This document shows, in pieces, positions 45,908 to 53,023 of a stretch of DNA of 64,000 nt. The position numbers and the translations under genes were made by a program. Source of the stretch: JBJHBP01 sp050485685. GTDB taxonomy: Bacteria > Pseudomonadota > Gammaproteobacteria > Steroidobacterales > Rariloculaceae. The notes under the pieces were generated by a model. It worked only from the letters and a program-made list of their open reading frames with translations. It was not told the DNA's origin and did not search any database. Numbering within the stretch: position 1 is the first letter of the stretch; the number at the start of each line of letters is the position of its first letter. The stretch lies in the NCBI GenBank assembly GCA_050485685.1, contig JBJHBW010000009.1, positions 1 through 64,000 of the forward strand, in the 5' to 3' direction.

Positions 45908-47332
45908 ATGCCGAACCTGAGCCTGGCCGCACCGGAGATCTTTCTCGCCACCGCAATCTGCGTTGTGCTGCTGGTGGACGTGTTTCTGCGTCAGGAGCAG
46001 CGCCATATCACCTATACGCTGTCCATGCTGGCGCTGGTCGGCAGTGCGGCGTTCTCGGCCTGGTTCGCGGTGGATCAGTCGGCGACCACGTTCAGTGAAA
46101 GCTATGTCGCCGACCCCGCCGGCAATGCGCTGAAGATGTTCGCGTATCTGATTGTTGCGATCGTGTTTCTTTATTCGCGTGATTATCTGAAGGCGACGGG
46201 CCTGTACAAGGGCGAGTTCTTCGTGCTCGGGCTGTTCGGGCTACTCGGCATCATGGTCATGATATCGGCGAACAACCTGCTGATCATGTATCTGGGCCTG
46301 GAGCTGCTGGCACTGTCGCTGTACACGCTGGTTGCGTTCAATCGTGAGTCCAGGACCGCGGCCGAATCGGCGATGAAGTATTTCGTACTCGGTGCGATTG
46401 CGTCGGGCATGCTGCTGTACGGCATTTCACTGCTGTATGGCCTGACCGGCACGATAGAGCTGCCTGAGCTCGCCGCCGCACTTGCGGCCCCTGACGGCGT
46501 TACCGTGCCGATACTGCTGGCGCTCGCGTTCGTCATTGTCGGCGTCGCGTTCAAGTTCGGTGCGGTGCCGTTTCATATGTGGCTGCCCGATGTCTATCAG
46601 GGCTCGCCCAGCGCGGTCGCGCTGTATGTGGGCTCGGCGCCAAAGATCGCCGCGTTCGCACTGACCTGGCGTGTGCTGGCCGAGGGGCTGGGCCCGTTGC
46701 ATCCGGGCTGGCAGGACATGCTGATCGTTCTCGCAGTGTTGTCGCTGGCGATCGGCAACATCGTTGCGATCGCACAGACCAATCTCAAGCGCATGCTCGG
46801 CTACTCGACGATCTCGCACGTCGGTTTCATTCTGCTGGGCTTCATCGCCGGCACGCCGCAGGGCCTGCAGGCTGCGATGTTCTACACGTTCGCGTATGTA
46901 CTGATGGCGACCGCCGCTTTCGGCATGATCATACTGCTGAGCCGGCAGGGCTTTGAGGCGGAGAACCTCGATGACTTCAAGGGACTGAACCAGCGCAGCC
47001 CGTGGTTCGCGCTGATCATGCTGATGATCATGGTGAGCATGGCCGGCGTGCCGCCGTGGATAGGCTTCCACGCCAAGCTGCTCGTGCTGACATCGGTGGT
47101 TGAAGCAGGCCTTCTCTGGCTTGCGATCACCGGCGTGATTTTCGCTGTGATCGGTGCGTACTACTACCTGCGTGTGATCTGGTACATGTATTTCGCCGAT
47201 GCCGAGGATCGCACGCCGCTGGCGGCTCCGCGTGACATGCAGGTCGTGCTCAGCGTCAATGGTCTGGGTCTGCTGGCGCTGGGATTCGTGCCGGGCATTC
47301 TGCTGGACCTCTGCATTCGGTTATTGAGCTAG
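45908..47332 (+). CDS. nuoN: NADH-quinone oxidoreductase subunit N
   Basis: The third antiporter-like subunit, adjacent to NuoK in the complex. The 474 residues contain YLGLELLALSLYTLVAF, VPFHMWLPDVYQGSP and LKRMLGYSTISHVGFILLG. It ends the operon; about 65 bases later the initiator tRNA promoter begins. No accessory genes interrupt nuoA-N. Confidence 0.97.
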   Translation: MPNLSLAAPEIFLATAICVVLLVDVFLRQEQRHITYTLSMLALVGSAAFSAWFAVDQSATTFSESYVADPAGNALKMFAYLIVAIVFLYSRDYLKATGLYKGEFFVLGLFGLLGIMVMISANNLLIMYLGLELLALSLYTLVAFNRESRTAAESAMKYFVLGAIASGMLLYGISLLYGLTGTIELPELAAALAAPDGVTVPILLALAFVIVGVAFKFGAVPFHMWLPDVYQGSPSAVALYVGSAPKIAAFALTWRVLAEGLGPLHPGWQDMLIVLAVLSLAIGNIVAIAQTNLKRMLGYSTISHVGFILLGFIAGTPQGLQAAMFYTFAYVLMATAAFGMIILLSRQGFEAENLDDFKGLNQRSPWFALIMLMIMVSMAGVPPWIGFHAKLLVLTSVVEAGLLWLAITGVIFAVIGAYYYLRVIWYMYFADAEDRTPLAAPRDMQVVLSVNGLGLLALGFVPGILLDLCIRLLS

Positions 47333-47396
47333 CGCTGTGCCGGAACCGGGCCTGTCCGCTGCCCGTCACGGTGCCTGCATTCACGTTGTCAAGCTG

Positions 47397-47425
47397 TTGC
47401 TAAAGCGCAGGGGCGTCGGTATAGT
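47397..47425 (+). promoter_or_regulatory. Promoter of the initiator tRNA gene
   Basis: TTGCTA (47397-47402) and TATAGT (47420-47425) are spaced by 17 bases and are followed by a GC-rich discriminator (GCGCGGC) typical of stringently controlled stable-RNA promoters. The tRNA starts 16 bases after the -10 box. Confidence 0.75.
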
Positions 47426-47441
47426 GCGCGGCTCTATCCGG

Positions 47442-47518
47442 TGCGGGGTGGAGCAGTCAGGCAGCTCGTCGGGCTCATAACCCGAAGGTCGCAGGTTCGA
47501 ATCCTGCCCCCGCTACCA
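47442..47518 (+). tRNA. Initiator tRNA-fMet (anticodon CAT) with a U1-U72 mismatch
   Basis: A 77-nt tRNA with encoded CCA. Three consecutive G-C pairs in the anticodon stem (GGG-CTCATAA-CCC) and an unpaired first acceptor position mark it as an initiator. Position 1 is T and position 72 is T, whereas E. coli has C1-A72; pairs 2-71 to 7-66 are all G-C. The anticodon CAT is at 47476-47478. In enterics the nusA operon follows metY, but here accessory genes follow. Confidence 0.93.
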
Positions 47519-47557
47519 ATACCGCTACTTGCTCAGCTCCCTGTAGCAGCGGTGGTT

Positions 47558-47596
47558 CAGCGCAGTCGCGAACCGTTCCCGGCGACTGCAGCGCTG
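47558..47596. terminator. Hairpin downstream of tRNA-fMet
   Basis: CAGCGC-AGTCGC pairs with GCGACT-GCAGCGCTG, a 12-bp stem with a three-base bulge and an 11-base loop. It lies between the tRNA and the end of the convergent minus-strand gene, so it could terminate either. No T-run. Confidence 0.45.
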
Positions 47597-47623
47597 CCAT
47601 GAATGCCGCGCGCCTTCAGTGCA

Positions 47624-48061
47624 TCACTCTCGGCTTGCCCGGACCTGCATCACACCCACGCTGTTCTGGCCTTCGGGCGGACCGAGAGTCTCAAGGTTTA
47701 GAGACACGCTCACGCCGTGTCCGCTGGCCACCCACGAGGCGGTCCGTGCGCCGCGCGATGCCTCGGGCAGTTCTTCGCGCTCGATTGCCCAGCCGTCCCG
47801 TGAAAGGCGTATGGAGAAAAAACGAAGCACTTCGTCCCAGGGCTGTTCGAAGCGGAAATTGACGTAGTAGGTGCCCACGATCTCGCGGTGGTTGCCTATG
47901 TCGATATCGGACGGCAGTGGCAGCACCGCGGCCACGCCGTCGGGAAGTTCAAGTCCATGGTGAGCTGCGGTGTCCTCTGTCGCCAGCGTGGTTGTCCACG
48001 GGCCGCCCGAGAACAGCAGCAGGCACGTGAGGATGGCGGGGAAGGGGCGTATCGGTTTCAT
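47624..48061 (-). CDS. Exported protein of unknown function
   Basis: The start at 48061 (MKPIRPFPAILTCLLLFSGG) follows a GGAG site; the frame runs 10 codons further. It encodes 145 residues with a clear signal peptide (cleavage near TTLATED). The mature part contains VGTYYVNFRFEQPWDEVLRFFSIRLSRDGW, a short alpha/beta segment suggestive of a small periplasmic fold. A second half, GARTASWVASGHGVSVSLNLETLG, ends in beta strands. I do not recognise the family. It has no obvious operon partner. Confidence 0.65.
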   Translation of the reverse strand: MKPIRPFPAILTCLLLFSGGPWTTTLATEDTAAHHGLELPDGVAAVLPLPSDIDIGNHREIVGTYYVNFRFEQPWDEVLRFFSIRLSRDGWAIEREELPEASRGARTASWVASGHGVSVSLNLETLGPPEGQNSVGVMQVRASRE

Positions 48062-48250
48062 AGGGGTGGCTCCGAAGGGGTGCCAGTCCATTATAAGGGT
48101 TGCGCGAGCGGCCTTCCGGCGCCGCAGATCTGCCCGCCGGCACCGACCTGCACCCCTCCCTCAGCGGTCATGTCGGTGCAAAGGATCACTCGTGTGCACC
48201 TTGGAACCTGCAGTTCGTCATCAGTGGGAGAGCAGCACGCATGGGCACGA

Positions 48251-49930
48251 TTACCCTTGCGCTCTCAGCTTGCACAACGCTGCTTCGACGTTGCGTTGAT
48301 AGGAAACAAGGGGCGGCTTCACGTCGTGCGCGAAGAGTTCCTCGCGAATCGCGTGAGAGGTGCCTGTCAGTACAACCTTGATGCCACGATGGCGGACTTT
48401 GCGCGCGAGACCTTCTATGGTGTTCGCTGCCGTGGCATCAAGAAACGGTACCGCCGAAAAGTCGATCACCAGTGCACGATGCGGATCTGCCACACGCTCG
48501 AGCACGGTCCCGATAGACGCGGCCGCTCCGAAGAAGAACACGCCGGAGATCCGGTAGACGATCACACCAGGATCGTTTGCGGTCGATTCGTCGTACGGGC
48601 TCCGCCCGCCGTCGGCTGCATCACCCTGGTCGTCGGCAACGAAAGGCACGTGGCTGTCGACGGCCGTCATCTGCGACAGACGATGGATGAACAGGATTGA
48701 GCCAAGCGCGGAGCCGACCACAATCGCCTCTGTCAGATCCCGGAACACTGTAAGCAGGAAAGTCACGAGCAGCACGGCCGCAGATCCCGGCGATGCGCGC
48801 AGCAGGGTTGCAAACGCCTGCTTCTCGACCATGGTCCAGGCCACCACTGCAAGCACACCGGCGAGACTGGCGAGCGGGATCCAGCTCGCCAGAGGTGCGG
48901 CAATCAGCACGAACGCGAGAAGAAACAGCGCATGCAGCATGCCTGCAACCGGACCGTGTGCGCCGGAGCGGACATTGGTCGCGGTGCGGGCGATCGTGCC
49001 GGTCACTGCGATGCCGCCGACGAGTCCGGACGCTACGTTCGCGATACCCTGGCCGACCAGTTCGCAGTTCGATCGGTGCCGGCGTCCGGTCATGCCGTCG
49101 GCGACGACAGCCGAGAGCAGAGACTCAATCGCTCCGAGCAGCGCAAACCCGACGGCGTTGGGAAGTACGGCGAGCACCTTCGCGGCGCTGATCTCCGGGA
49201 AGGCGGGCATCGGCAGGCCGGACGGAATCCCCCCGTACTCGGTGCCTATCGTCGCGACCGGCAGGTTCAACAGCGCGGTGGCGGCCGCGGCGCCTGCTAC
49301 CGCAATAAGAAGACCGGGCCAGTGTGGACGTATACGCCGCAGGACTACGATCACCGCAATGGTTGCGACTGCGAGGGCGACGGTTGTGGCATTAAAGGTC
49401 GCGAGGCTGGACCAGAGCACTGGCAGTTTTTCAACCAGCGCAGCGGGTTCGGGACCAGGAAGCACCAGCCCGAGCATCGCGCTGATCTGGCTCGCGAGAA
49501 TGATCACTGCGATGCCGGCCGTGAAACCCACCGTCACCGGGTAAGGAATGAACTTGATATACGCACCGATCCGAAGCAGGCCCGCCAGTATCAGCATCAA
49601 TCCGGACAAGAGCACGGCGAGGATCATTCCGTCGACGCCATGCTGTACCACAGTCGCGGCGATAAGCACGATGAAGGCGCCCGCCGGGCCGCCGATCTGA
49701 AACCGGCTTCCGCCGAGAGCTGAGACGATGAAACCCCCGACGATTGCGGTATACAGCCCCTGGGCCGGGGATACACCCGAAGCGATCGCAATTGCCAGCG
49801 ACAGCGGCAGCGCGACGATTGCCACGGTCAGGCCTGCCATCAGGTCGGCGCGCAGGTGTGCGAGACGATAACCCTCGCGTAACACCGTTACGAGTTTCGG
49901 CGTGAAGAGTTCGACGAAGGTCGGCGTCAC
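48251..49930 (-). CDS. SulP family anion transporter with STAS domain
   Basis: An inner-membrane transporter of the SLC26/SulP family, usually for sulfate, bicarbonate or dicarboxylates. The 559 residues begin with a short cytosolic helix, then about 12-14 TM segments (LRADLMAGLTVAIVALPLSLAIAIASGVSP holds the family signature around ALPLSLAIA). A C-terminal STAS domain follows (about residues 440-555; VIDFSAVPFLDATAANTIE, with the DAT motif). It is the last gene of a minus-strand array, 9 bases after an exported protein. Substrate uncertain; the ALPLSLAFA-type start is also found in SulP bicarbonate/sulfate carriers. Confidence 0.92.
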   Translation of the reverse strand: MTPTFVELFTPKLVTVLREGYRLAHLRADLMAGLTVAIVALPLSLAIAIASGVSPAQGLYTAIVGGFIVSALGGSRFQIGGPAGAFIVLIAATVVQHGVDGMILAVLLSGLMLILAGLLRIGAYIKFIPYPVTVGFTAGIAVIILASQISAMLGLVLPGPEPAALVEKLPVLWSSLATFNATTVALAVATIAVIVVLRRIRPHWPGLLIAVAGAAAATALLNLPVATIGTEYGGIPSGLPMPAFPEISAAKVLAVLPNAVGFALLGAIESLLSAVVADGMTGRRHRSNCELVGQGIANVASGLVGGIAVTGTIARTATNVRSGAHGPVAGMLHALFLLAFVLIAAPLASWIPLASLAGVLAVVAWTMVEKQAFATLLRASPGSAAVLLVTFLLTVFRDLTEAIVVGSALGSILFIHRLSQMTAVDSHVPFVADDQGDAADGGRSPYDESTANDPGVIVYRISGVFFFGAAASIGTVLERVADPHRALVIDFSAVPFLDATAANTIEGLARKVRHRGIKVVLTGTSHAIREELFAHDVKPPLVSYQRNVEAALCKLRAQG

Positions 49931-49939
49931 GATCTGCGC

Positions 49940-51298
49940 TCAGTCGAAACTGAAGATGTCCTCTTCAACCGGCCGCTGCATGTCCTGTTCCCAGAACCGC
50001 TGCCAGATCTGTGCCCACGGCCGCCCGTACATGTCGGGCACCTCGTATTCGATGATGCGCCCGGGCGTGACCGGCGTCGGCGTGCCTTCAATGGGATAAA
50101 TGGTCTGTATGCACTCGGTGAACACGTAAGGCGCCGCTTCCGGATCGTTGAATTCCGCCGTCTTCATGAGCCGGTGAATAATCCGTATGGGCTCAACCAA
50201 TGCTTCCGGGTCGTAGAGGATCGCTTCGTGATTCAGGCCGGTGAATGCGTCGTTCTCGTCGCGAATGGGCGTATAGATCTCGATGGACTGCATCTGGTTC
50301 GAATGCTCAAACGACGCATGTGTGATCCAGGCCTGGATGTTCGATGTCCATGTGATCAGCGTGTCCTCGTCCCAGAACCCGATCGTCTCGCCGTACCAGC
50401 GCGGCACGTTCTCGCCCAGGCGTGGCACCGGGCCGTCCATCAGGAACTCGCGTCCGACATGAATGTTGGTGACGAAGTTCATTGCGCCGCTCATCAGTAA
50501 CTGCACCAGATGCGGCGTCACCATGATGTAGCGGTCGTAGGCCGCCCACTCGTGCCAGCGGCGCAGAAAACCTTCCGGCCAGCAGAATGTGGACGGCCAT
50601 AGCGGTTTGTTCGTGTGCCCTTGATGGTAGGTCTCCTGCACCATTCGGGTCTGATACTCGTCCGTCAGCAGGGAAAGGATGGTCGGTACCTGCGAATGGC
50701 GCATGGTGAACCAGTAATCGTTGTCCGGAATGAATCGCGGTTGCCGGTAGATCCCGTTCCATTCATCACCGGGCATGGTTGCCTGGGTGTGTTCGGTGGA
50801 TCCGCCGCGTTGCCGCGTTTCCTCGAGCAGGGCTTCGTAGTGCGCCTGTGCCGTGTCGAAAGGGTAGGGGCTGACGATGGATTCGCGAGGATAATCCCGG
50901 TCGCAATGCCCCCAGGGTGCGGAGGCAGGCGGATCATCACCGATCGCATTTGATGCGCCAACCCACAGGCCCTCGATTGCGAACGGGCTGTTGCAGCGAA
51001 AGTAGCGGGGATCGCTCCACAGTTCACGGTCGGCATAGAAGTCCGGTGATGTGAACAGGTCGCGTTCCAGAGGCTCCACGCCGGGCGGTACAGCGCCGCC
51101 GCGCGCTGAACCGATGAACCGCCCGCCGGGAAGTATGGTCGCACCCGTCACCTCCATCTCGTTGACGTCGTGAGCCAGCGGCGCCCCGCGACCGACACTG
51201 ACGAAGCCGATGTCAGCAGCCTGCTGCGCCGCGAGCGGCATTCCGACCAGAGAGAGGGCAGTGAACGCGACTGCCCGGCGCAAGCGTGTGTCGATCAA
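49940..51298 (-). CDS. Exported protein of unknown function (about 450 residues)
   Basis: TTG 51298 is preferred as start (IDTRLRRAVAFTALSLVG) because AAGGGG lies 6 bases upstream and a signal peptide ending PLAAQQA follows directly; the frame is open about 80 codons further without such features. It gives 452 residues. Conspicuous segments are RYFRCNSPFAIEGLWVG, PTILSLLTDEYQTRMVQETYH, WPSTFCWPEGFLRRWHEW and RWYGETIGFWDEDTLITWTSNI. The last resembles beta-rich repeats found in uncharacterised exported proteins of marine gammaproteobacteria. Trp, Tyr and Pro are abundant. No catalytic motif is recognised. It is sandwiched between a metallo-hydrolase and SulP in one array. Confidence 0.75.
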   Translation of the reverse strand: MIDTRLRRAVAFTALSLVGMPLAAQQAADIGFVSVGRGAPLAHDVNEMEVTGATILPGGRFIGSARGGAVPPGVEPLERDLFTSPDFYADRELWSDPRYFRCNSPFAIEGLWVGASNAIGDDPPASAPWGHCDRDYPRESIVSPYPFDTAQAHYEALLEETRQRGGSTEHTQATMPGDEWNGIYRQPRFIPDNDYWFTMRHSQVPTILSLLTDEYQTRMVQETYHQGHTNKPLWPSTFCWPEGFLRRWHEWAAYDRYIMVTPHLVQLLMSGAMNFVTNIHVGREFLMDGPVPRLGENVPRWYGETIGFWDEDTLITWTSNIQAWITHASFEHSNQMQSIEIYTPIRDENDAFTGLNHEAILYDPEALVEPIRIIHRLMKTAEFNDPEAAPYVFTECIQTIYPIEGTPTPVTPGRIIEYEVPDMYGRPWAQIWQRFWEQDMQRPVEEDIFSFD

Positions 51299-51371
51299 GC
51301 CGTACCCCTTATCTTTCAAGACTGTACCGCAGCGGTGACTGTCGCATGAGTCCGTGCACTCGCCGGTTGCG

Positions 51372-52970
51372 CTACCGGGCTGCCACTTCGTCCAGCGTCC
51401 ATGCGAGGGGGCAGCCTGGCATGGTGAGGCCCGCAGCTTCGACGTGCGCACACAGTTCCGCAGCATTGCGGGTCTGCTCCAGGATGTGCGTCCGCACTTC
51501 AGACAGCGGCAGTACGCGGCCATGCACGGGCACGTCATATGCAACGTCGAGATTGCGATAATCGACGTTGTCCTCGTAGGTCCTGCCCCAGAAATACACC
51601 TCCCAGTTCATGTCGAACAGGTCGCCCTGTATCAGCAGGCGATGCTCGGGAACATAGGCCATCAGGCCATGCGCCATGTGACCGTTCGCGATCATGCGGT
51701 ACACGTCGACCGTCAGCGCGGCATCCGAAAGTCGCAGGTGATCGTCGACGTTTCGCAGTCGCAGCGGTTGCGGATTGCGGCTCAGCTGGTCGGGAAATGT
51801 CTCAACAGGTCGTCGTGCCAGCTCTTCAAACCACTCTGCATTTCCGGTCTGCGCGATGACTGTCAGGCCCGCGGCAATCGCGGTGCGCAGGCCGCCGGTG
51901 TGGTCGAAGTGATGGTGGGAGATGATCGTCTCGGTTACGCGCTTGCCCGGCACGAGACTCTCGGCCTTCTCAATCAGTGCCTGCGCCCACGCGCGGGTTG
52001 TCGGTACCTCAAAGAGCGTGAGGTGGTTCTCGAACTCGAGCAGAATCGAATTGGCGCCGCCGCTACCATAAAGTAGCCATACACCGGCCGCGACCTGCTC
52101 AGCCTCTACGGTGTTGTTGCGAACCGGAGGCGGTGCCGAGCGTACGGGGGCTGGCGCGGCGAGATCCGTGAGAGGCTCATTCAGTATCCAGCGATCCACG
52201 TGCAGTCGCAGTTGCACGGAATCCCTGAAGTCGGACACCGTATTGAAGCTCATCGGCAGCATGAGCCCGGACACTGGCACATAGCCGCTGAACTCGGCGC
52301 GATACGTCAGTTCACCAAGGTTTTCATGTGGACCGATCCAGCGCACCCAGAGCGGCAGTGAGGTCGACTCATGTACCGCCAGCGTAAATGTTTCGCCGGT
52401 TGCGGTGGTGACGTCGAGGAGCGCTGCCTGGTCCTCGTTGCGCAGCCCGCTCAGCCGGTTTTCCGGAGCCAGCGCTGTACGCACGGCGACGACAGGGTTC
52501 GCAAGCAACTCCATACGTCGCTGCGCTGCAACTTCGTCAGACAGTCGCCGCGCGGCCCCACCGGCCCCGACGTCGAAGGCGATGTCACCATCCAGCGATC
52601 GTGTGACCGGCAGGCCCATCATCATCCCCCGCGAAGCGAATACGAACGCTCGTGACAGTCGTGCCTCAACCCGGGTGCGGTTGTTTTCCAGGTCGATGAC
52701 GCGCTCATACGCGGTGAGGTTGGTCATCTTTTCCGGTGCGGCTGCTTCGGTCGTGATTTCGCTGCCGCCATCCTGGTAACCCTCGTGCCCATAACCGCGC
52801 AGCGTCATTGTCTGCAGGGACTGTATGCGCTCCACGCCGCCGAGCGCTTCGGCGGCGCGCAGGACGAGCTGCCGCTCTGCTGAGGTACTCTGCGCGAAAG
52901 CGTCAGCGCAGATTACCAGCGTCGCGGTTATCAAGGCTGTGGCCAGCAGGTCTCGTATCGAGCGTGTCAT
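51372..52970 (-). CDS. Exported metallo-beta-lactamase-fold hydrolase
   Basis: The start at 52970 (MTRSIRDLLATALITATLV), six bases after CGGAGA, gives 532 residues with a signal peptide ending ADAFAQS. The N-terminal 250 residues look beta-rich and LolA/outer-membrane-protein-like (FTLAVHESTSLPLWVRW, MLPMSFNTVSDF). The C-terminal half is an MBL fold with the intact metal motif HxHxDH: His352, His354, Asp356, His357 (SHHHFDHTGG), followed by GHMAHGLMAYVP and IQGDLFDMNW. The conserved C-terminal His is in PVHGRVL. Substrate unknown. It is probably co-transcribed with the upstream kinase gene (53 bases) and the downstream unknown gene (73 bases). Confidence 0.85.
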   Translation of the reverse strand: MTRSIRDLLATALITATLVICADAFAQSTSAERQLVLRAAEALGGVERIQSLQTMTLRGYGHEGYQDGGSEITTEAAAPEKMTNLTAYERVIDLENNRTRVEARLSRAFVFASRGMMMGLPVTRSLDGDIAFDVGAGGAARRLSDEVAAQRRMELLANPVVAVRTALAPENRLSGLRNEDQAALLDVTTATGETFTLAVHESTSLPLWVRWIGPHENLGELTYRAEFSGYVPVSGLMLPMSFNTVSDFRDSVQLRLHVDRWILNEPLTDLAAPAPVRSAPPPVRNNTVEAEQVAAGVWLLYGSGGANSILLEFENHLTLFEVPTTRAWAQALIEKAESLVPGKRVTETIISHHHFDHTGGLRTAIAAGLTVIAQTGNAEWFEELARRPVETFPDQLSRNPQPLRLRNVDDHLRLSDAALTVDVYRMIANGHMAHGLMAYVPEHRLLIQGDLFDMNWEVYFWGRTYEDNVDYRNLDVAYDVPVHGRVLPLSEVRTHILEQTRNAAELCAHVEAAGLTMPGCPLAWTLDEVAAR

Positions 52971-53023
52971 CTGGTGTCTCCGGTGCATATCTGCGATCGA
53001 GAATGGAACGTTGCAGCAACCCT

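Noticed and set aside
47442..47518. tRNA-fMet as attachment site of a genomic island
   Set aside because: I found no repeat of the tRNA 3' end downstream within the window and no integrase gene, so the idea remains only a synteny-based suspicion.
48142..48180. 8-bp inverted repeat GCACCGAC/GTCGGTGC as a terminator of the SulP gene
   Set aside because: The loop is about 24 bases and no T-run follows; too weak to call.
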